Positions 50,601-61,800 of a DNA stretch of 64,000 nt are shown here, piece after piece. The first letter of the stretch is position 1. Each line of letters starts with the position of its first letter. Below the pieces are notes generated by a model that was given only the letters and a program-made list of their open reading frames with translations, was not told where the DNA came from and did not search any database. The position numbers were made by a program, and so were the translations under genes. The stretch is from the NCBI RefSeq assembly GCF_008831285.2, contig NC_045139.1, positions 19,484,892 to 19,548,891 on the forward strand, written 5' to 3'. This DNA is from Nymphaea colorata. Taxonomy: Eukaryota; Streptophyta; Magnoliopsida; Nymphaeales; Nymphaeaceae.

Positions 50601-51254
50601 CATTGGGTCGGACAATGAACTTTGCTGACCGGAGGTCCGGCGACGACCGCCTGACAGACGACCGCAGTCCCCAATTTCGAAATAGACCTTTTAGCCGAAA
50701 AGGTGGTGGTGGCGGGCCGCGGTTCATCTCGTAGCTTGACTTTCCGACTTGGCGACGGCCTCGCTTGGACAGACAACATTTGCCGTCCGATTTCCAAGAT
50801 GCACGCTCCAAATTAAAGCAGAGACCTGCTTTTTGTTTTCCCCTTGTCGGCGTTGACGCCAAATCCCGATCTTCTTTGCATTTCTTTCTTTCTCCAGTGG
50901 CCATGAACAAGCCAAAGTTGGCCCCCCCAGGCCCACCGCGTTTGCTTCGAGATAAAAAAACAGAGGCGAACACGTCAACACGCGGAAGGATCACAAAACT
51001 ATTAAGAAACGTAGAAATTAATAATAATGGAAACAGGAATAAAGTCTGGCTGCTTCACAGCTATAAGCAAAGTTACTCTCTCACTTTTTCCACCGCCTCT
51101 TTACTAGAAAAGTCTATAAATACAGGACTACGAAAGGCATTTCATTCAAAAGTGGAGAGACGCTCACCTAGCCCTTCAGATTGGTGGTCGTCTTCTTCCT
51201 CTGTAAACTAGCCTTTTCTGCCTCCCCATCTCTCCGTCGAAGCCATCACACATC
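50601..51254 (+). promoter_or_regulatory. Promoter and leader region of PLP-enzyme copy B
   Basis: The stretch is clearly more GC-balanced than the DNA to its left. A TATA box, TCTATAAATA, lies at 51113-51122, about 135 bases before the ATG at 51255, leaving a 5' leader of roughly 100 bases. Open frames on both strands between 50500 and 51211 have no recognised product and look incidental. Confidence 0.6.
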
Positions 51255-54247
51255 ATGTCTTCTGCTTCATTTCTTATGTTTTCTGAGTCTAAGTACAGTG
51301 ATACTAGAAAAGGGGATTCAGAAAAGGCAGTGGAGAGGGCTTCTTCCTCTATGCTGACCGGCGGCTACCACTATGCCGACGAGGAGCAGCGTGCACCAAT
51401 TGTCCTGAAACCAGCGGGGCATGGCGCACCTGCTGTTGCTGCTCCGGCCTTCCGTGACGAACTCGATGATGTGTATGAGGGCGGGTCTTCTTCTGCAAAT
51501 GACGACCACCAGATGGAGGCCGCCGAAGATCTCCGGTACCGGACCCAGTCCTTCCAGGCGCTGCACCAGGGAGTGGTGGATGGCAGCAGGAGCGTGGAGG
51601 AGAAGTGCGCTTGGCTTCGGTCTCAGCTGATTGGGGAGGATGTTGAGTTCGATACTCCCTTCGGGAAGCGCCGCCTCACCTACGCCGACCACACCGCCTC
51701 CGGCAGGAGCCTCCACCATATTGAGAACTACATCATCCAAAATGTCCTGCCATTCTACGGTGACTATCTCTTGCTTCTTCATTTGATTTACTTTTTCCTT
51801 AGCTAGAAAGGAATTCGGGCACCAGTTTCCTGATAATCTTAAGAATATCATTATCTTATCATTATACATCTGTATTCTCATAACTTTTTCTTCTGGTTAC
51901 GTGTTTGAAAACGCAAGCAACCCACTGCTGGTCTCCACTGCCAGGTGGTAGGTCTTTGGTTGGTAAAACTTTGACTAGCGTTCGATAAACTTGAAGGGAC
52001 ATCTTTTCAGTTTGAGGAAATCTCTTAAATGCAATCTTTCTATCATGAAAACAGGAAATACCCACACAGATGACAGCTTCGTCGGCCACCGGACGACGAA
52101 GATGGTGCATGACGCGGCCAAATACATAAAGACCTGCATGGGGGGCGGCGCCGACGACGCCTTGCTCTTCTGCGGCTCGGGGACGACGGCGGCGATCAAG
52201 CGGCTGCAGGAGGTGATGGGCATCGCGGTGCCGTCCACGATGAGGTCGAGGGTGCTCGGCTTGCTGAGGCCGGAGGAGAGGTGGGTGGTGTTCGTGGGGC
52301 CATACGAGCATCACTCTAACCTGCTTTCGTGGCGGCAGTCGCTGGCGGAGGTGGTGGAGATCGGAGTTGACAGGGAGGGGCTGGTGGACATGGAGGCGCT
52401 GCGCTGGGAGCTGAAGTCGGCCAAGTACGCGAACCGACCCCTGCTGGGCTCGTTCTCCGCCTGCAGCAACGTCACGGGAATCCACACAGACACTCGAGCC
52501 TTGGCTCGGCTCTTGCACAAGCATGGCGCCTTCGCTTGCTTCGACTTTGCTGCTAGGTTGGACTACTTTCTACGCTCTCACCATTGATTTTTCTTAAACT
52601 ATGTTTATCTATATAATATAGTCATACATAAAAGACTTCAAAAACAAAAAATAGTCAAAATGCACTATATTTTTCAACTTGAGATTATCCTCTTTAATCG
52701 GTCAACCTTCTGATACAGTTTCTGAAAGTCATCGCTTTGAATTTTGTTCAGTGGGCCATATGTGAAGATCGACATGCGATCGGGGGAGCTTGAAGGGTAT
52801 GACGCAGTGTTCTTGAGCCCTCACAAGTTCGTCGGCGGGCCGGGAACACCAGGGATTCTGCTCATGAGCAAGACCCTCTATTGCCTCCGATCATCCCCAC
52901 CTTCCTCCTGTGGTGGAGGAACTGTGGCCTTCGTTAATGGCTTCAGTGAGCAGGTACGTACCTTTTCACCTTTTATGGAGCACTTGGCCTATAATATTCA
53001 GCAATCGAGGACTACCCAGTTGGCTTCGTCGTCGTAATAATCTTCTTTTTGTTGTCTCGTGCAGGACACCTTATACTATGAGGAGATAGAGGAGAGGGAG
53101 GACGCCGGAACTCCGGCGATCGTCCAGAAGATCCGGGCGGCCCTGGCTTTCTGGGTGAAGGAGTACATGGGCTACCACCTCATCGAAGCCCAGGAGTCTT
53201 TCTGGCTCGAACGGGCGCTTAAGAGGCTGCTCTCCAACCCAAACGTGGTCGTCCTCGGCAACACCAAGGCCAATCGCCAGCCAATCCTCTCCTTCTTGGT
53301 CCACACGACCTCTCCCGCGGAGACGACGTATTCAGGAGAGAAAGGGGACCGGAGTAGTGGCGTGTTCATGTGGAAGGAGAGGGCCACAAGGAGGGACAAA
53401 CCACTCCATGGCCGCTTCGTTACCAAGCTCCTGAACGATCTCTTTGGAATCCAAGCTCGCGGTGGCTGTGCCTGCGCTGGCCCCTACGGCCACATATTGC
53501 TCGGTGTGGGGAAGGAGCAATCTCTTGCCTTCCGATCTGCAATCCAAAAGGTAGTTTGCGTAATTGACTTGATGTGCTCATACGAATCGCTTTAAGAAAC
53601 TCCAGTCAATTGCTGCCGATATCATTCATTGAATCCGAACATTTCTCAAAGATACTTAGAAAAATGACCTTATCCAATCGAGTACCAGTGTCTCAGCCAA
53701 TTATAAATGAATAAGACTTTAAAATATAAAAATTCTTACATACTAACGTTGAATTTGCGAAGATCTTTCCTGGTCATTTCTTCTATTGTGATTTGTGATT
53801 AATCAAGAACCATATTTCTTATCGTCTTCAACGATTGTGTTGCAGGGCTATAATGGACTCAAGCCTGGTTGGACAAGAATCAGTCTCTCATACTACATTT
53901 CCAATGAAGAGTTCGAGTTCATACTTGCCGCCATTGAGTTCATTGCCATCTACGGCCAGCGCTTCCTCCCACTCTACCGCTTTAGCTGGAAAACCGGCGA
54001 CTGGACGTGCAGGAAGAGCGCGGTCAGCAGCGTCGTGAATGGCAACCTTGAACCAGCAGGCAGAGACGGATGGCTGTCAACTTCTGGTTCCCTAATCTCA
54101 AACGGAAACGCCATGACCCTCGTTGAGCGCAAGTATGCGTCGTATCTCGAGAACGCCAAGCTCGCCGCCGATGCCCTCGACAGGTTCCCTCCGGCACGGC
54201 AGATTCCTCCAGAAGTTGATCAAGACCTCGTTCTTTTCAGGGTCTGA
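51255..54247 (+). CDS. Class-V aminotransferase / cysteine-desulfurase-like PLP enzyme, copy B
   Basis: Five exons: 51255-51759, 52055-52556, 52752-52953, 53065-53550 and 53846-54247; 698 residues. It is the tandem paralogue of the gene at 39329. Exons 2, 3 and 4 have exactly the same lengths (502, 202, 486) and all intron phases match. Conserved parts are RRLTYADHTASGRSLHHIENY, GSGTTAAIKRL, EHHSNLLSW, the PLP lysine in SPHKFVGGPGTPG (Lys361) and RGGCACAGPYGH. The N-terminus is 18 residues longer than copy A and opens MSSASFLMFSESKYS, then an acidic Ser-rich linker, with no clear organelle signal. The C-terminus is about six residues longer and ends VDQDLVLFRV. Ser336, at the exon 2/3 junction, keeps the FDFAASGPY text. 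The reaction is not known; desulfurase-like activity is inferred only from fold. Confidence 0.87.
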
Positions 54248-54950
54248 TGTCGACGACGTAGCCTAACCAAATACTTTATGTACACTTGTTTACATGTGAA
54301 AGGCTTTTAACACTTTTCCATTAAAAATGTACATCTATGTGATTATCTAAACACGTTTATATGAGTTCCTTACATTTGCTTTTGTCTATGGTGTGCAATT
54401 TTTTATTGCAATTATGCTGCAAATTTTTTGGCTTAACATGGGATGAAGAAAAGTATAATCATGCACAAAATAAACTGCTAAGAACCTTTTGGTTGTATTT
54501 GGATGATACTTTTATCTTGCCCAATGTTCTGAAAACTTTGTTTTGTGTACACCGAGTATTTTAATAAGTTTTAAAAATTTGGTTTGTTTGTTTGGGTTAC
54601 ATGTCTAGAACTTGGTTTTCTTTAAATCACCTGAGGGGGTCAGGGTTTTCACTCTAGTTTACAAAAGCCAAATCTTGTTAAAACAACATTTTCTTCAAAT
54701 CTAGACTTTTCTGTTCACATTAGTCATAAACTAATAATATAGTGATCTCCGTAAGCCCTTACGTGTATGAATCGATCTTCTCATTCGTATGGACACGCTG
54801 CGGTGGCGGTGCTTATGATTGACGATCATGAAGGAAAAGAAAAGAAGAAAAAGTCGCTGTGCCACGTAGAGGCGAACAACCCAAGATCACAAAATTTTGT
54901 GACTTGGAAAGATCGAGCCTGACCCTGTGACTAGGTCAGGGACAGGTCGT
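54248..54950. other. 3' flank of PLP-enzyme copy B
   Basis: Probably 3' UTR for the first ~150 bases, then AT-rich DNA. The section near 54490-54680 resembles the MITE-like element at 36577. No gene recognised. Confidence 0.45.
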
Positions 54951-55361
54951 CGGTAGAAATTACTTTATTGAAGTCAGAGATTAGGGATGCGGGGGATGGT
55001 AGAGGAGTCCTTTGCTGCTGCTGATGGGTTGAAGTAACGGTGGAAGATTGTCAACACGAGCACCACAACATCAACATCTTCATGGTCATCATCCCCCATT
55101 CACATCTCAAGCATTGGCAGCAGATGCAGACGTAAGAATAAAACGAAGCCCGGTAGAAATTACTTTATTGAAGTCAGAGATTTGACCAGGGATGCGGGGG
55201 AAGGTAGAGGGAGTCCTTTGCTGCTGCTGATGGGTTTGAAGTAAACGGTGGAAGATTGTCAACACTAGCACCACAACATCAACATCTTCATGGTCATCAT
55301 CCCCCATTCACATCTCAAGCATTGGCAGCAGATGCAGACGTAAGAATAAAATAAAACGAAG
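54951..55361. repeat. Two-copy tandem duplication of about 200 bp
   Basis: Copies begin CGGTAGAAATTACTTTATTG at 54951 and 55151 and end in ACGTAAGAATAAAA...ACGAAGCC. They are nearly identical except for small indels, for example the second has an extra TGACCAG and an extra AATAA. It lies just upstream of the probable promoter and leader of the GT-1-domain gene. Confidence 0.92.
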
Positions 55362-55429
55362 CCAAAAGTAGCGTTCTTTACCAGAAAGGGAGGAGACAAG
55401 CCTGGTCCGAGTTTAATGAAGTGACAACT

Positions 55430-55602
55430 CTCTCTCTCTCTCTCTCTCTCTCTTTAGGGTCCTCCTTTTACCTCTCCTTTTTGAGCCCTTGTAAGAAAAC
55501 TTGAGGATTCTCTTCTACATATTCTGCATACTCAGCTTCTCTCTTTCGGTTAATGGGGAATTTTCTGTGGTTCCAGACGGGAGTCGTTTTGATAGAGCGG
55601 AC
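55430..55602 (+). other. Possible non-coding first exon of the GT-1-domain gene
   Basis: A (TC)n tract at about 55432-55454 followed by TTTAGGGTCC looks like a plant leader. A good donor, GAC|GTAAGA, starts at 55603. The next strong acceptor in the right place for the coding exon is at 58240, which would make a 2.6-kb 5' UTR intron. A 153-residue frame from 55501 with a hydrophobic start runs through this donor and is more likely incidental. This is inference from splice signals only. Confidence 0.3.
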
Positions 55603-57375
55603 GTAAGAAGAAGGTACCCTCTTCGATTGCGCGTTCTCATTAATTCTTCTGTCTTGCATATGATTCGGACTTTTGGAATTTTGAGACATACTGTTGATGG
55701 CCAAATTGATCTTTCGCGACCCATCGATAAAGATAGGTCAGGGAGGATTGCTTCTCTTGATTTGGTGAAAATTGAGTTGTCATGTTTCTTTGGTTTGCTA
55801 GTATGCCTTTTCCATTTATTGTACCATGGGAAAGAATCTTGGGCTGCTTGTTCTTTAGGTGCGTTCACTGTGGTTTTGAAGAGCTTTCTTTTTCATCCCC
55901 TGCTTCTGGTGCCTTTCTTGCTTGGGCGAAAATTGAGGTGCCATGTTTCTCTAGGTTGCTAATCTGCCGTTTCCATTTATGGTAGCATTAGGAAGAACCT
56001 TGTGCTTTGCTTGTTCTTTAGGTGTGTACATTATGGTTTTGAATTTTGGGCAACGTTTGGTCTTAAATTTGGTTCACCAAGTAGGGTCTTCTGGTGGATG
56101 ACCGTCTTAGGCCTCAACATCACTACTAGGTTTAGTCTGCGGGGAAGTAAATTTTTCTGTAATCCATCACTAGGAGATTGGTTCTCGTCAAGTGGTTCCT
56201 ATATTGCTGACAGTTTGGGGAATGTAACGGGATGTGGAGGATGTCCTATCAATTTGTCGCAGGAAGGGTCTTGAAGTATCAAATGGTTTGAATCCCGTAC
56301 TACGATTGTCTTATTTTCTTAGATATTCTTAATAATTGTTTCATTTTCTTAAGGATTCGTATTGATTTGAAGAGGGATTCAAAAGAAGGCTGCTTATTGA
56401 TAACTTTGGTCTTCACCTCTGTTGCCTTTGATGTGAACATTGGCATCTCCCTTGTTTCTGTCCTATCCTACTAAATTGGTCTGCAAGTTGTGTCTATGGT
56501 GTTGTGGTGGTTAAAATGGGGCTTCATTGATTTAAGAGATCCACTCGAACTCTCATCGAGTTTAGTTATAACTTAAGTGGTTTTCACCTCTACCTCCTTT
56601 CCATTTTTCAATATTTGCTCGTGTATAAAATTATTTGTTCATGTCATATACTTAGAAACAACGTTTCTTACTTTGTTCCCTTCACTGCCGGCAGGAGAGA
56701 GCAGGTGGTTAGGCAAGTTGTGAATATCAAGTCCCAACCATACCATTCTGCACCCTAAGCTTTCATGGTGTTCTTCTCTTAAGGATAATACATGGTGTTT
56801 GGGACTCATTAAGATTTTCCTCTTAGAAGCGAGTTCATTAATGTGCCCTGATCTTGAAGGATTCATCGGGGGAAAAAGAAAACCCAAGAAATATATATAC
56901 TTTGATTTTCACCTGATGCTAACTTTATGGCGTTTGAAAAATATAATCATTGTAAATGGTTCCATTGCTCTGCAATGCAGCAGGCTTCAAGTTTGGTGAT
57001 TCTCAGGGCCGCAAGCAATCATGCCCTTTTGGTGACTTTGTCTAGATGAGAAAGAAAATATGATTTCTTCCGTTCTTGGACAGTAGGAAGATAAAAATTG
57101 TTAGGTATGGGGGAAAATCTCCAGCGTGCGATTATACACCTGTGGTCATTGATAAGACTTTCTATGAGTTCAAGGCTAGTGGATTGATCTGGAAGGAATA
57201 GGCTAACTTTATTTCATTTGAAATGTTTCTTTCCTCTTAAGGCCATGGTTCATTTCCCTTAAACATTTGTAGGTGCAAAACCTTTATGTAGATGCCTGAT
57301 ACAGATGGCATTTCTGATTTCCTGAATGCAGAATATGCTTTCACTTTTTCGGTTCAGGTTACAGCAGCCAGTACG

Positions 57376-57415
<40 letters not shown>

Positions 57416-58240
57416 CCTGTATATGTGGCTTCAACTATTTGTTGTTTTAAGTACAAATGTGGTTTACACTAACAAACTAGCCAATGCCAGGCAATATCGA
57501 CCAATTTCACTGACTTCATCAATATTGATTCTACTAAGATTGTTGCAGTGGTACTACCATTTGACGAATGTCAAGCACGTGCATGTAATACATGATCTAG
57601 TGGGTATACATAAATTAGAATTGTATATATTGTTCCCGCACTACACTTTTTTGTTTTGTTTCCATATCACTTTTCATATCATAGCAAGTTTACTGGATAT
57701 CCAGTTAAGAACTGTTCTTCTGCTACAGAATAACGAGACGCTTGATGATTGGATCTTGTAAAGCTGTATACCATTTGCTAATCTTCTCATGGATGAAAAT
57801 GTTCGATAGAATATATCATGGATATTCAGTCGTTATAACTGCCAAATTATTTTTTGAAATAGTACAATCAGGTATGTAAAAGGGATATTTTAGAAAAACA
57901 ACGGCTGTAGTTAGATGCTAGTCTCAGTGGCACAAAGACCCAATTTAGACAACCAGACAGTCCACAGTGTTGGTGTCTGTCTTGATTCAACCTGCTTCAC
58001 TCAATTTATATGTGCGTCTGATGGTTGCCATCATTGAAGAAGTTGTGTCTGTTATGGGCTGGGGACCTCCTTCAGATCCAGAAATTTGCTTAATTTGAAT
58101 GATTTTCTGCTATTATTTAAAAGTCACAAAATACAAGATGGAAAAGAACTGAAAAGAGTTCTTCGTCTGACTTGCGTCTCCACTAAATTCTGCTTTGCTA
58201 TTTTAGCCAGAAAAACTGAAATTGTAATTTATTTTTTCAG
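55603..58240. other. Region before the GT-1 domain exons (possible long 5' intron)
   Basis: I searched this stretch by eye for the trihelix domain expected in a full GT-1 gene and found none. It is T-rich as plant introns are. It contains a (TA)n microsatellite at about 57379-57412. Short frames have no recognised product. Confidence 0.4.
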
Positions 58241-58242
58241 TA

Positions 58243-58883
58243 ATGGATGCTTCCCCACTAAATTCAAAGGGGAGATATGAAGATGATAACCAAACCGCAG
58301 GAAACGTATTGGGCATAACAGATATGACACCTTGGGATGGTGCCACAGGCTGCAATTTTTCTGCTGAACAGAAACAGGATGTAGGGCGTGTTATTCTGGT
58401 GAAGTGGGGCGATGTGACGAGAAAGATTGGAATTGATGGATCTTCAGCTGCAATCAAAGAGGCCATTAGGAATGCTTTCAGATTAAGATCCAAACGATCA
58501 TTTTGGTTGGAAGATGGAGATGGCGTAGTCAGAAGCCTTGATCGTGCAATGCCGTTGACAACTTATACCCTTCATGTTGATCTTGGTATAGCTGTTGTTG
58601 GCTGCTACTTATTAAGACTGCCATTTATCAATTTGCAAGTTTCTCCAAGGAATAAACTCCAACATTTTTAGGTGTCACCATCAAGATTTACCAGTATGAT
58701 GAGTGCAATCAACACGTCGTGAGCAGTGAGGATGCAACCTTGTACAGTGAAGAGGATTTCAGGGAGCTTCTATCCAGGCTCGGATGGAGAGCGCTGAGAG
58801 AGGTTGGGACCTACAAGGATGTTGAATCTATTGCTGAGCTTAGAGAGGATGTTGCATACCATCACAGTGGCTTCAAGACGTGA
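58243..58883 (+). CDS. GT-1-type transcription factor C-terminal domain protein lacking the trihelix
   Basis: Two exons, 58243-58585 and 58672-58883, give 184 residues; the junction splits a Gly codon. The text from about residue 42 (QKQDVGRVILVKWGDVTRKI, then AIKEAIRNAFRLRSKRSFWLE, VVRSLDRAMPL, LYSEEDFRELLSRLGW) matches the conserved C-terminal half of plant trihelix factors GT-1/GT-4. In GT-1 that half follows an N-terminal trihelix DNA-binding domain, which is not visible here; GT-1 itself is about 400 residues. The first coding exon follows a strong acceptor (TTTTTTCAG at 58232-58240), and the ATG is the third base in. So either the upstream exon is non-coding and this is a short stand-alone protein, or an upstream coding exon exists that I cannot see or has been lost. 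It could be functional, for example as a dimerising partner, or a 5'-truncated duplicate. Confidence 0.75.
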
Positions 58884-61800
58884 GACTATGCTTTAGGTGC
58901 TGTTCTGATTTCTTGAACTTATGGTTATTTTAACTATTTAACTATGGTTACCCAGATATATGAACTCAAACTACCCATAAGCTTTTCAAGTTGTTTTATC
59001 CAACAGGAGAAATGATTGTTAAGTCAGGCTAATGGCATCGCATCTGATACCATGTCCTGGCCACAGCAACCTGCTCTTGCTCTTTGGTGGTACCTTTGTT
59101 CTTTTGCGGAGAAAAGAAAGCAGATTCTGGAGATGAAGAAAAGTGGCAAACCGTATTTCCTCGTGTATTGGTTATCAAAAAACTACTTGAGTTGCACAAA
59201 TTCTTGAACAATTCCAGATGCACCTTCATAGTGCTAAAATGTTTTTTGACTCGTTCAACTTTTAACCTGATTTTTCTCAATGACTTGGAAGCATGTAAAA
59301 AATTGTGAGAAGTAGCCGTTGTTAACAAGGCATCTCTTTTCTTTTACTAGAGGTAGCATATTCAATAATATATATGATGTAATATATGCAAGTAAATTTC
59401 AACTATTTTTCAAATAAAATCGGGTTCAGTTGAACGGTGGACAAAGAAGAGGTATCTCCGTCTCGTTTTGTCGTAGACTGTCTCTAAACTTGTGCTAATT
59501 CACCCAGAACTATCTCATTTATTCGACTCTGATTGGGTTAGTTTCACAAATAGGTGTATAGCTTTAACTGTCGTGTTTTAGATTCTGCGCAAAGAGAAAC
59601 TCCTGAGGCTTTGTCAAGGGGGGACTACCATGTTTTAGTTTCTACCACGGACTGTCAATATCCCGGTTAAGTTTCAGAAGAAGGAAGCCTCTCCACAGCT
59701 TGGGCATTTCAGCAGCCATGACTCTGAACTTCAAACACTTGATCCACCAAACCAGGTGGTCACATTTGGCGCTCGGTTACCATTAAGTCAATGCACCACC
59801 ATTGAAACAAAGTATTGCCACAGGCGCAAATAGCGCAGTAGGGTTCTGAAAGTATTCACAACACAAGGTATTGCCACAAGTGCAATGCAGTAGCTTTCTG
59901 AAAGTATTCACAATCATATTCCAGCATTTTTGCATGTTCTCTAGCAGCAGCTACTTAAAAGTAAATCAAAACCCTGAATGTCTGCAAAAAGAAACAGCCA
60001 TGTCGGTTTGACAAAAAGTGGGTGATTCTAGTGGAACAAGCTTGACGCTTCAACAAAAACAAAACGGACAATTTAATCTTGGTTCTCTCTGGCTCTACCA
60101 GTTCTCGAACCTGGGATTTCAGTATACCATCATCAGGTGATACCACAAGGTCAAGTGAGTATCGGTAAAATGATCAATTTAATCACTTTTGATCCTTTAA
60201 ACTGACGAGAGTCGGCACAAATGAAGTCCTCACTTTCAGTGGGGCACCCAGTCATAATGACGGCTGTACCACCATCAAGCTGGAAATGCTCTTCAAGATA
60301 CAAAGATAAAATCTACGGCCTTCTGTCAGAACCAGTGTAGGTTTTGGTGCAGCTTGCACAATTGTCTAGTGAAAAAATGTGCAATCGCTTGATTAGTTGA
60401 TCATCTCTTCCACCAAACTCTTATGCAACTTCGGCAGTAATACCATTTTGAGTGACTGAGGATAGATTAGTCCATATCGCACTCCAATCTTCGCCAGTTA
60501 AACTAATTTAATTACTGATTGGAGCCGCCCATCTGCACATCGGTGGCATGAAGCTTCTAAATCTCTTGCCCCCATCCTAAAAGGAAACCCATGCTGCAAA
60601 AGGAGACAAATGTGTTTTACAGTTTGTTGCAGTTAAAGAGCAAATTCACATCGAAGAAACATTTGTTGGGTTTGTGGCTGATATTGCAATTAAGAGAACA
60701 AGGTCTCTGCCTCTCCCATCCTCTCATCATCAATTATCCAGTGTCTGCTGACATTTCTCGAGTACAGCAATTGACCAATATGCAAACTCAAGAGAAAATG
60801 CAATCAGTAGGTACAGAATAAGAAAATGGGACATATTTGTGGACAATAAGAGAGAAAGAAAGTACAGAAGTGGACTAGCTTCGTAACCATCTTGCTGTCA
60901 AACGCTGTGCCAAGTGTTATACAACAGATTCAATGATTATGCATGCCCCACATACAAACACAACCATATTGGTGCGTCAGACCATCAATTGATCACTTGT
61001 CCATACCAATGGAAACCTCAGGGTCCAAGGCCACTTCGAGATCTAGTGGGAAGTGCGACACCTGTCAACCCGTCAAGACTGGGTGGGTGAGAATCTGGGG
61101 AAGTGGGACACCTGTCAACCCGTCAAGATTGGGTGGTGAGAATCTGTGATTCTTTTATTTAATTCATAGATCTGTAAATTTCTTTCATGTTTTAGTTGTT
61201 TTAGGAGAATACGATTGAGATCAAAGACTTGCATGTTGAGCTTGTTAGGTAGAAAAGCAGAGGGAAGAAGAAGATCCAGAGATGGAGGCTAAAGAACATG
61301 TTATTGAGAGAGAACTTGATTTTCATGAAACCAATTTTTTACAAAACTTGGTTTTTGCATGATTCCTAACTGATCAGTTCTCTCCTTAAAATACCTGAGA
61401 TAGCGTGGATGGAGTTAGGCTTTAATATTATGATTCTCACACCTTTTAAATAGGCGTGGCCATCTCAACCAGATTTTACACATGTAGGTTATCTGAGTTA
61501 TGTATCTTCTAAATTATGTACAGGTGACACCATCGATCAACTGCCTCTAGAAGTCCTATGAATAGAACAGATGTATGAACTCCATTAAGAAGATTGTCTT
61601 CTCTGTCAAATAGCGTTACGTGCTTTGTTTGAGCAGGTGTTTAGGGATTGTCGTTGTTATCTGGTACTTACTGAATTACGGGTGTCCACATCCTTATTAA
61701 CGATTGAAAGCTGAACCATGTTGCTGTACGGATATCCAGAGTCTTGCATCATCTATATGATATCTCAGTGTTAAATAACATTGCTGATGTACATTTTTAT

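Noticed and set aside
55501-55962. 153-residue frame with a signal-peptide-like start upstream of the GT-1 gene
   Set aside because: No family resemblance, and it crosses a strong splice donor and leader-like sequence, so it is more likely incidental to a 5' UTR and intron.
60085-60160. Minus-strand tRNA suggested by a GGTTCGAGAACTGG-like T-loop
   Set aside because: No acceptor stem or anticodon arm of proper length could be folded around it.
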